Of a DNA stretch of 64,000 nucleotides, positions 54,901 through 64,000 are shown piece by piece. A program made the translations under genes and the position numbers. The notes below the pieces were generated by a model that had not been told where the DNA came from, ran no database searches, and saw only the letters and a program-made list of their open reading frames with translations. The stretch's first letter is position 1; every line of letters begins with the position of its first letter. Source of the stretch: Mycobacterium simulans (GTDB taxonomy: Bacteria; Actinomycetota; Actinomycetes; Mycobacteriales; Mycobacteriaceae); NCBI RefSeq assembly GCF_900232995.1, contig NZ_OCVX01000005.1, forward strand, positions 268,831-332,830, given 5' to 3'.

Positions 54901-56706
54901 GGTTCTGCGCCCAGCGCTGCAGCACCATCGGAGTATCTCAACGGTGCCCTCGACTCGTGGTGCTACCGGGTGGATTGGCCGGCCAGGCCGTTGCCGGCCG
55001 AGCCGGGTCCTGAGACCGCAGAGGGTCGATGGCTGGTGGTCGCGGATGCCGATCTCGGTGCCGAGCTGGGCCGGATCGCGGGCCCGCGATCTCGCGTCGA
55101 CGTGATGGAGTCGTACGTCCTCGCGGACGACACCGCCCTCCTCGATGCGCTCAAGGGCGTCGACCGCGTGCTCTACGCACCGCCGGCCGGTCAGTCTCTC
55201 GACGTCGGGGTGGCCTACCAGCTGTTCCACCAGCTGCGCCGGCTTGCCGCGGCATTAGCCGAAATCCCGGCTTCACCACGACTTTTCGTTGTTACCCGCA
55301 ACGCCCAGCCCGTCTCCGAAGGCGATCGGGCCAACCCCGCGCACGGCGTGCTGTGGGGCCTGGGACGCACGCTGGCCCTCGAACACCCCGAAATATGGGG
55401 CGGCATCATCGATCTGGATGACTCGGTGCCCGCCGAGCTAGCGGCGCCCCAGGTACTGAGCGAAGTCACCGGCGGCGACGACGAAGACCAGGTCGTCTAC
55501 CGGTGGGGTATGCGCCACGTGCCTCGGCTGCGGCGGCGCGCCGTGCCTGCCGAGGCGCCGGTTGCACTCGATCCCGATGCCAGCCAACTGGTCATCGGCG
55601 CGACCGGCAACATAGGACCACATTTGCTCCGCCAACTGGCGCAGATGGGTGCCAAGACGATCGTCGCGGTGTCCCGCAACCCCGGTGATCGGCTGCAGGA
55701 GCTGACCGAGACCCTTGCCGCCGCGGGTACGGATCTCGTTACGGTGGCCGCCGATGCCGCCGACGAGGCCGCGATGGGTGTGCTGTTCGACCGCTTCGGC
55801 TCCGACTTGCCGCCGCTGGAGGGCATCTATCTGGCCGCCTTCGGCGGAGGCCCGGTCCTGCTCAGCGAAATGACCGACGACGATGTGTGCGCCATGTTCG
55901 CACCCAAGCTCGACGCCGCCGCCGTGTTGCACCGGTTGTCGCTGAAGAAGCCGGTGCGCCACTTCGTCTTGTTCTCCTCCATCTCCGGCCTGACCGGATC
56001 GCGCTGGCTGGCCCACTACACCGCCACTAGCGGCTACCTGGACGCACTGGCCTACGCGCGCCGCGCGCTGGGGCTGGCAACCACCACGGTCAACTGGGGA
56101 TTGTGGAAGTCGTTGGCAGACACCCAAGGCGATTCAAGCGTCAGCGTGGAATCGGGATTGCGCCCCATGGACGACGCGGTCGCCATCGGCGCGCTGCCCA
56201 TCGCGATGAGCCCGGCCGCCGGCGTGCATTCCGTTGTCGTCGATGCGGATTGGCCGCTGCTGGCGGCGGCATACCGGACGCGCGGATCACTGCGTATCGT
56301 CGACGACCTGCTGCAGGGATCGCCGGAGGTCTCCCCGATCCCGGCCCGCGATTGGTCGCATCTGTCGCCGGCGGCGTTGCGCGGGGAGTTCGAAACTGGG
56401 CTGCGCAGCATCGTCGCCCGCGAACTGCGGATTCCGGAGTCGGACCTGGACTCCGACCGGCCGTTGGCCGAACTGGGACTCAACTCCCTTATGGCGATGG
56501 CGATTCGGCGCGAAGCCGAGATGTTCGTGGGTATCGAACTGTCGGCCACCATGCTGTTCAACCACCCAACGGTCGCATCGCTAGCCAGTCATCTCGCTAA
56601 AATTGTTGCGCCGCAACCCGATACCGAGATAGATCAGATCGCCACGCTGTCCGCTTCGGCGGGCAGCACGCTGGATAGCCTGTTCGACCGCATCGAGTCT
56701 TCCTAA
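51922..56706 (+). CDS. ppsA: phthiocerol synthase PpsA (ACP-KS-AT-KR-ACP), with PpsB-type KR
   Basis: A 1594-aa modular type I polyketide synthase that accepts the FadD26 product, adds one malonyl unit and reduces the ketone. Domains: ACP 5-80 (Ser43), KS 100-525 (Cys273, His408, His448), linker/AT 545-980 (Ser724 in GHSMG; GRGSQW instead of GQGSQW; VAPH 823-826), KR 1010-1460 (GATGNIG 1226-1232, Lys1329, Ser1353, Tyr1366) and ACP 1485-1570 (Ser1522). M. tuberculosis PpsA, as I remember it, is 1876 aa with a DH-like region and a GGLGALG-type KR after the AT. Here that part is replaced by a copy of the PpsB reductase. The stop overlaps the ppsB start by one base (TAATG). Confidence 0.95.
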   Translation: MTASIGGEADLRHWLVDYLVTNIGCTPDEVDPNLSLADLGVSSRDAVVLSGELTELLGKTVSPIDFWEHPTINALAAYLTAPEPDPESEAALRRPARNSLDEPIAVIGMGCRFPGGISGPEALWEFLCERRSSIGQIPPERWQPFESESPEVAAVLARTTRWGSFLPDIDAFDAEFFEISPSEADKMDPQQRLLLEVSWEALEHAGIPPSSLRRSQTGVFAGSCLSEYGAIASTDLSQVDGWSNTGGAMSIIANRLSYFLDLRGPSVAVDTACSSSLVAIHLACQSLRTQDSNLAIAAGVNLLLSPAVFRGFDQVGALSPTGNCRAFDAAADGFVRGEGAGVVVLKRLTDAQRDGDRVLAVICGSAVNQDGRSNGLMAPNPAAQMAVLRAAYTNAGMQPNEVDYVEAHGTGTLLGDPIEARALGTVLGRGRPEDSPLLIGAVKTNLGHTEAAAGIAGFIKTVMAVQHGQIPPNQRFESPNPHIPFADLRMKVVAEQTEWPETGHPRRAGVSSFGFGGTNAHVVIEQGQDVSAAPEPTVGPAADPAVSTLVIAGKTPQRVATTAAVLADWMEGAGAEVALADLAHTVNHHRSRQAMFGTVVARERAQAVAGLRALAAGQHAPGVVNPHDSSPGPGTVFVYSGRGSQWVGMGRQLLTEEPAFAAAVAELEPVFVEIAGFSLRDVIASGKELIGIEQIQLGLIGMQLALTGLWRSYGVQPDVVIGHSMGEVAAAVVAGALSPAEGLRVTATRSRLMAPLSGQGGMALLELDAAATEALIADYPQVTLGIYNSPRQTVISGPTEQIDELIARVRANDRFASRVNIEVAPHNPAMDALQPAMRSELADLAPRTPTIPIISTTYSDLDASPIFDAEHWATNMRNPVYFQQAITRAGGKAESSHHTFIEISAHPLLAQAVRETLHTVQHGSKYVSIGTLQRDTDDTITFHTNVNTVRTTHPPQTPHPPEPHPQIPTTPWHHTRHWINAAAIARQLPQRQNGSAPSAAAPSEYLNGALDSWCYRVDWPARPLPAEPGPETAEGRWLVVADADLGAELGRIAGPRSRVDVMESYVLADDTALLDALKGVDRVLYAPPAGQSLDVGVAYQLFHQLRRLAAALAEIPASPRLFVVTRNAQPVSEGDRANPAHGVLWGLGRTLALEHPEIWGGIIDLDDSVPAELAAPQVLSEVTGGDDEDQVVYRWGMRHVPRLRRRAVPAEAPVALDPDASQLVIGATGNIGPHLLRQLAQMGAKTIVAVSRNPGDRLQELTETLAAAGTDLVTVAADAADEAAMGVLFDRFGSDLPPLEGIYLAAFGGGPVLLSEMTDDDVCAMFAPKLDAAAVLHRLSLKKPVRHFVLFSSISGLTGSRWLAHYTATSGYLDALAYARRALGLATTTVNWGLWKSLADTQGDSSVSVESGLRPMDDAVAIGALPIAMSPAAGVHSVVVDADWPLLAAAYRTRGSLRIVDDLLQGSPEVSPIPARDWSHLSPAALRGEFETGLRSIVARELRIPESDLDSDRPLAELGLNSLMAMAIRREAEMFVGIELSATMLFNHPTVASLASHLAKIVAPQPDTEIDQIATLSASAGSTLDSLFDRIESS
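53554..56301 (+). repeat. segment of ppsA nearly duplicated in ppsB (AT to KR)
   Basis: PpsA residues 545-1460 correspond almost residue for residue to PpsB residues 470-1382, with long identical runs in the AT (IEVAPHNPAMDALQPAMR) and KR (TATSGYLDALAYARR). The KS domains before and the carrier domains after are clearly different. The partner copy is at 58113-60851, about 4.55 kb downstream. This size and closeness make the pair a substrate for gene conversion or deletion. Confidence 0.8.
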
Positions 56707-59700
56707 TGCGAACCGTTTTTAGCCGCATGTCGGCCATGACCGCGCCGCAGCGCGCCGCCCTCACCGACGAATTCACCAAAGCCTCGCGCACCACGCTGGC
56801 CGAACCGGTGGCCGTGGTCGGTATCGGCTGCCGCTTCCCAGGAAACGTGACCGACCCGGAGAGTTTCTGGGAGTTGCTGGTCCAGGGCCGCAATGCAATT
56901 TCCGCCATTCCCCCCGATCGATGGGATGCCGAGGAGTTCTACAGCCCTGACCCGTTGACACCCGGGCACATGACCACGAAATGGGGTGGTTTCGTTCCCG
57001 ACATCGCGGGATTCGACGCCGAGTTCTTCGGAATCACCCCACGCGAGGCCGCCTCGATGGACCCGCAGCAACGGATGCTGCTCGAGGTCGCCTGGGAGGC
57101 GCTCGAACACGCCGGCATCCCAACGGATTCCCTCAGCGGCACCCGCACCGGCGTCATGATGGGCGTCTACTTCAACGAGTACCAGTCCATGCTGGCCAGC
57201 AGCCCCGACAACGTGGACGCCTACACCGGAACTGGCAACTCGCACAGCATCACCGCGGGACGAATCTCCTACATGCTGGGGCTGCGCGGCCCGGCGGCTG
57301 CAGTCGACACCGCCTGCTCGTCGTCATTGACTGCGATCCACCTGGCCTGCCAAAGCCTGCGCCTACGGGAAAGCGACTTGGCGCTGGCGGGCGGGGTCAG
57401 CGTGACCCTGCGCCCCGAGACCCAAATCGCCATCTCGGCATGGGGATTGCTGTCACCACAGGGCCGGTGCGCCACGTTCGACACGGCGGCCGACGGATTT
57501 GTGCGCGGCGAGGGTGCCGGAGTGGTGGTGCTGAAGCGGCTCACCGACGCACTGCGTGACGGCGATCAGGTGCTGGCCGTGGTGCGCGGCTCCGCAGTGA
57601 ACCAGGATGGGCGCTCCAACGGCATCACCGCGCCGAACACGGCGGCACAGTGCGACGTGATCGCCGACGCGCTGCGCTCGGCCGACGTCGCGCCCGAAAG
57701 CGTGCACTACGTGGAATCCCACGGAACCGGAACGCAGTTGGGCGACCCGATCGAATTCGAGGCGCTCGCCGCCACATACGGCCGCGGCGAAGGCTCGTGC
57801 GCGCTCGGGGCGGTGAAGACCAACATCGGTCATCTCGAAGCGGCGTCGGGCGTGGCCGGGTTCATCAAGGCGGTGCTGTCGGTGCAGCGCGGTCAGATTC
57901 CACCGAATCTGCATTTCTCACAGTGGAATCCGGCGATCGACGCGTCGCCAACCCGTCTCTTTGTGCCCGTGGAAAACGTTGCGTGGCCGTCGGATTCGGG
58001 TCCGCGCCGGGCGGCAGTGTCCTCCTTCGGCCTCGGCGGGACCAACGCGCACGCGATCATCGAGCAAGGTCCAGAACATGTGCCGGTGAACGGGAGCGGT
58101 TTCGGCAATGAAGTATCGACCCTGGTGGTGACGGGCAAGACGCCGCAACGGGTCGCCGCGACGGCCACGGTGCTGGCCGATTGGATGGAGGGCGCGGGCG
58201 TCGACGTGGCACTGGCCGACGTGGCCCATACGCTCAACCATCACCGGGCCCGGCAAGCAAAATTCGGCGCGGTGGTCGCGCGCGAGCGTGCCCAGGCGGT
58301 AGCCGGACTGCGGGCGCTGGCCGCCGGCCAGCACGCCCCCGGCGTGGCACCGCCCCGGGACGGCTCCCCCGGGCCGGGCACGGTGTTCGTCTACTCCGGA
58401 CGCGGGTCGCAATGGCCCGGCATGGGCCGTCAATTGCTCGCTGACGAGCCGGCTTTCGCCGCCGCCGTCGCCGAGCTGGAACCGGTGTTCGTCGAGCAGG
58501 CCGGCTTCTCACTGCACGACGTGCTCACCAACGGCAAGGAACTCATCGGCATCGAGCAGATCCAACTCGGGCTGATCGGCATGCAGTTGGCGCTGACCGC
58601 CTTGTGGCGTTCCTACGGCGTGCAGCCCGACGTGGTCATCGGTCACTCGATGGGCGAGGTGGCCGCCGCTGTGGTGGCCGGCGCGTTGACACCCGCTGAG
58701 GGGTTGCGGGTGACCGCAACCCGGTCGCGGCTGATGGCGCCGTTGTCCGGAGAGGGCGGTATGGCTCTGCTCGGCCTCGATGTGCCCGCCACCGATGCGT
58801 TGATCGCCGACTACTCGCAGGTGACGCTGGGTATCTACAACTCGCCGCGCCAGACCGTGATCGCAGGGCCCACCGGGCAGATCGAGGAGCTGATCGCACG
58901 GGTCCGTGGGGAGAATCGCTTCGCGAGCCGGGTCAATATTGAAGTGGCTCCGCACAATCCGGCGATGGACGCCCTGCAGCCCGCGATGCGCTCCGAGCTG
59001 GCCGATCTGGCCCCGCGCCGGCCCACGATTCCGATCATCTCCACCACGTACGAGGACTTCGACACGCAACCGAGTTTCGACGCCGAGCACTGGGCCACCA
59101 ACATGCGCAACCCGGTGCGCTTCCAGCAGGCGATCACTCACGCCATCAATGCCGGCGACGGTGCCTACCACACGTTCATCGAAATCAGCGCACACCCGCT
59201 GCTGACCCAAGCGATCACCGACACCCTGGAAGACGCCCAGCCCGCAGCCAAGTACCTGGCCACCGGAACCCTGCAACGCGACAGCGACGACACCGTCACC
59301 TTCCGCACCAACCTCAACACGGTGCGCACCACGCCGCCGCAGACTCCGCATCTCGCCGAGCCGCACCCACAGATCCCCACGACGCCGTGGCACCACACCC
59401 AGCACTGGCTGACCACTTCGGCGACCGGGTTGGCGCCGTCTGGGAACCGCAATGGGTTCCCGGTAAGCACGCACGCGGCGCCGCAAGGAACCGGCGGCCC
59501 GCTCGATGACTGGTCACATCAGGTGACCTGGCCGGCCGAACCGCTGCCTGATGCCGAGATCGCAAGCGGCACTCGGTGGCTGGTGGTGGGTGATCCCGCC
59601 GTCGCTGCCGAACTGGCCGCGGGTGTGCTGGCCTCCGAAATGCTGGCCGCCGATCCGACGCAACTGACCGAGGCGCTCCGCGGCGTCGATCATGTGCTCT

Positions 59701-61259
59701 ACGCGCCACAGCCGTCGAACGATCCTCTCGATGTCGCCGTGACCTACCAGCTTTTCCACCAGGCACGTCGGCTTGCCGCAGCGATGGCCGCACAACCCGT
59801 TCCGGCGAAGTTGTTTCTGGCCACGCGCAATGCGCAGCCCATCTCACAAGGCGACCACGCCAATCCCACGCACGGGGCGCTGTGGGGCCTGGGACGCACG
59901 CTGGCCCTGGAACATCCCGAAATCTGGGGTGGGGTCATCGATTTCGATGCTTCGGTGCCCGCCAGACTGGTAGCCAAGCTGGTGCTGGCTGAGGCTGCCG
60001 CCACCGATGTGGATGACCAAGTGGTCTACCGGGCCGGAACGCGCCACGTGCCCCGGCTACACCGGCACGCCCTTGCTTCAATTTCAGGTCAAGCGCCCAT
60101 CAAGCTAGATCCCGACTCTAGCCAGCTCGTCATCGGCGCCACCGGCAACATCGGGCCGCATCTGATCCGCCAACTCGCGCGGATGGGGGCCAACACCATT
60201 GTCGCGGTGTCCCGCAATCCCGGCGAACGGCTGGCCGAACTCACCGAAAGCCTTGCCGCACAAGGTACGAACGTGATCACCGTCGCCGCCGACGCCACCG
60301 ACGAAGCCGCGATGAGCACACTGTTCGATCGATTCGGCACGGATCTGCCGCCGCTGGAGGGCATCTACCTGGCCGCGTTCGCCGGACAACCGGTACTGCT
60401 CAGCGAGATGACCGACGACGACGTGCGCGCCATGTTCGCGCCCAAGCTGGACGCCGCGGCCGTGTTGCACCGGCTGTCGCTGCGCACGCCGGTGCGCCAC
60501 TTCGTGTTGTTCTCCTCCATCTCCGGCCTCACCGGTTCGCGGTGGCTGGCCCACTACACCGCCACCAGCGGCTACCTCGATGCGCTGGCCTACGCACGAC
60601 GCGTGATGGGACTGGCCGCCACCACCGTCAACTGGGGATTGTGGAAGTCCCTTGCCGATGCCGAACACGACGCCAGCCAGGTCAGCGTGGGATCGGGACT
60701 GCTGCCGATGGACGACGACGTCGCGATCGGTGCGCTGCCGTACGTGATGAGCCCGGCCGCTGGGGTGCATTCCGTTGTGGTGGCGGCGGATTGGCCGCTG
60801 CTGGCGGCTGCATACCGCACGCGCGGCGCACTGCACATCGTCGACCACCTGCTGCCGGTGCCGGGCGACACGAAACTGCCGGAAAGCGAATTCCGCGTCG
60901 CCCTGGGCAAGTGCCAACCGGAACGCCGCCACGACATGCTGCTCGACCAGGTCGCGCTGCTGGCCGCCCAGGTGATGGGGCTGCCCGCGGGCGAGGCACT
61001 GGATCCCTCGACCGGTTTCTTCCAACTCGGGATGGACTCGCTGATGAGCGTGACGCTACAGCGGGCCCTGTCGGACAGTCTCGGTGAATTCCTGCCGGCC
61101 TCTGTGGTTTTCGACTACCCGACCGTCTACAGTCTCGCCGACTACCTGGCCACCGTCCTACCCGAACTCGTTGCGGCAGACAGCGAACCGGTCGAGGACG
61201 CTTATGACGATCTCACCGAAGACGAGTTGTTGCAGCAGCTTTCGGAAAGGTTGAGCTAG
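56706..61259 (+). CDS. ppsB: phthiocerol synthase PpsB (KS-AT-KR-ACP)
   Basis: A 1517-aa polyketide synthase module, the second extension step of phthiocerol assembly. A ~30-residue docking helix precedes KS (33-455: Cys204, His339, His376). The AT (~470-903) has Ser648 and again GRGSQW and VAPH. The KR (932-1382) has GATGNIG at 1144-1150, Ser1271 and Tyr1284; the usual catalytic Asn is Ser1288. The ACP carries Ser1445 in LGMDSLMS. C-terminal EDELLQQLSERLS is probably the docking end for PpsC. Length is close to M. tuberculosis PpsB (1538). It is coupled to ppsA and followed by ppsC after five bases. Confidence 0.96.
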   Translation: MRTVFSRMSAMTAPQRAALTDEFTKASRTTLAEPVAVVGIGCRFPGNVTDPESFWELLVQGRNAISAIPPDRWDAEEFYSPDPLTPGHMTTKWGGFVPDIAGFDAEFFGITPREAASMDPQQRMLLEVAWEALEHAGIPTDSLSGTRTGVMMGVYFNEYQSMLASSPDNVDAYTGTGNSHSITAGRISYMLGLRGPAAAVDTACSSSLTAIHLACQSLRLRESDLALAGGVSVTLRPETQIAISAWGLLSPQGRCATFDTAADGFVRGEGAGVVVLKRLTDALRDGDQVLAVVRGSAVNQDGRSNGITAPNTAAQCDVIADALRSADVAPESVHYVESHGTGTQLGDPIEFEALAATYGRGEGSCALGAVKTNIGHLEAASGVAGFIKAVLSVQRGQIPPNLHFSQWNPAIDASPTRLFVPVENVAWPSDSGPRRAAVSSFGLGGTNAHAIIEQGPEHVPVNGSGFGNEVSTLVVTGKTPQRVAATATVLADWMEGAGVDVALADVAHTLNHHRARQAKFGAVVARERAQAVAGLRALAAGQHAPGVAPPRDGSPGPGTVFVYSGRGSQWPGMGRQLLADEPAFAAAVAELEPVFVEQAGFSLHDVLTNGKELIGIEQIQLGLIGMQLALTALWRSYGVQPDVVIGHSMGEVAAAVVAGALTPAEGLRVTATRSRLMAPLSGEGGMALLGLDVPATDALIADYSQVTLGIYNSPRQTVIAGPTGQIEELIARVRGENRFASRVNIEVAPHNPAMDALQPAMRSELADLAPRRPTIPIISTTYEDFDTQPSFDAEHWATNMRNPVRFQQAITHAINAGDGAYHTFIEISAHPLLTQAITDTLEDAQPAAKYLATGTLQRDSDDTVTFRTNLNTVRTTPPQTPHLAEPHPQIPTTPWHHTQHWLTTSATGLAPSGNRNGFPVSTHAAPQGTGGPLDDWSHQVTWPAEPLPDAEIASGTRWLVVGDPAVAAELAAGVLASEMLAADPTQLTEALRGVDHVLYAPQPSNDPLDVAVTYQLFHQARRLAAAMAAQPVPAKLFLATRNAQPISQGDHANPTHGALWGLGRTLALEHPEIWGGVIDFDASVPARLVAKLVLAEAAATDVDDQVVYRAGTRHVPRLHRHALASISGQAPIKLDPDSSQLVIGATGNIGPHLIRQLARMGANTIVAVSRNPGERLAELTESLAAQGTNVITVAADATDEAAMSTLFDRFGTDLPPLEGIYLAAFAGQPVLLSEMTDDDVRAMFAPKLDAAAVLHRLSLRTPVRHFVLFSSISGLTGSRWLAHYTATSGYLDALAYARRVMGLAATTVNWGLWKSLADAEHDASQVSVGSGLLPMDDDVAIGALPYVMSPAAGVHSVVVAADWPLLAAAYRTRGALHIVDHLLPVPGDTKLPESEFRVALGKCQPERRHDMLLDQVALLAAQVMGLPAGEALDPSTGFFQLGMDSLMSVTLQRALSDSLGEFLPASVVFDYPTVYSLADYLATVLPELVAADSEPVEDAYDDLTEDELLQQLSERLS
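58113..60851 (+). repeat. segment of ppsB nearly duplicated in ppsA (AT to KR)
   Basis: Partner of the 53554-56301 segment; same strand. The KR half matches what I recall as the native PpsB sequence in M. tuberculosis, which suggests that ppsB was the donor for the ppsA copy. The similarity fades after residue ~1382, where PpsB continues with its own LPESEFRVALGKCQ linker. Confidence 0.8.
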
Positions 61260-61264
61260 ACGCG

Positions 61265-64000
<2,736 letters not shown>

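Overview
The window is high-GC DNA from a slow-growing Mycobacterium. Gene order closely follows the M. tuberculosis stretch from pyrH (Rv2883c) to the phthiocerol synthase genes (Rv2931-Rv2933), and many products match their tuberculosis orthologues in length as I remember them (Smc 1205 aa, FadD26 583 aa, RplS 113 aa, Rv2897c 503 aa). It is not the M. tuberculosis complex: IS1539 and its MarR neighbour are absent, and three extra genes are present: an MPT63-like secreted protein, a lactate 2-monooxygenase and an SDR epimerase. The species cannot be fixed from sequence alone; a phthiocerol-dimycocerosate producer of the marinum/ulcerans/kansasii kind fits.

Layout. 1-8.1 kb: a 53-bp MIRU-like tandem repeat at the end of pyrH, a GlnR-like regulator, the MPT63-like gene, amiC, tsf-rpsB, an M23-like exported protein and a PPE gene. 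8.3-17.7 kb: xerC, lactate monooxygenase, viuB, the dprA/ComM-like/YraN-like trio and fdhD-fdhF. 17.7-26.7 kb: SDR gene, DUF2469, rnhB, lepB, rplS, lppW, the trmD-rimM-KH-rpsP operon, an NTF2-like gene, dacB2 and a TetR regulator. 26.7-48.5 kb: D-aminoacylase, pknI, an amidohydrolase, ffh, a DEAD/DEAH helicase, the amt-glnB-glnD nitrogen operon, ftsY, smc, acyP, an OsmC gene, mutM, rnc, DUF177 and sepIVA. Most of these lie on the minus strand.

48.8 kb to the end: tesA, then fadD26-ppsA-ppsB-ppsC (ppsC cut by the window edge), all on the plus strand with start/stop overlaps or a 5-base gap. FadD26 activates a fatty acid as acyl-AMP and loads the N-terminal carrier domain of PpsA. PpsA and PpsB each add two carbons and reduce the ketone, which builds the 1,3-diol of phthiocerol. 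PpsC continues the chain.

Main discovery candidate: PpsA here is only 1594 aa, about 280 aa shorter than the M. tuberculosis protein I remember. Its whole post-AT region is a PpsB-type ketoreductase almost identical to that of the adjacent PpsB, while its N- and C-terminal carrier domains remain PpsA-like. It looks like a natural module-swap chimera made by recombination between neighbouring genes. Two ketoreductases of one type predict a syn (erythro) rather than anti (threo) diol.

Other points: an intergenic repeat family with a shared core at three loci, a perfect 26-bp inverted-repeat terminator between lppW and trmD, an M23 protein that appears to lack both catalytic histidines, a PknI with a substituted Mg-binding residue, and a cytosine-saturated last ~110 bases that is probably poor sequence.
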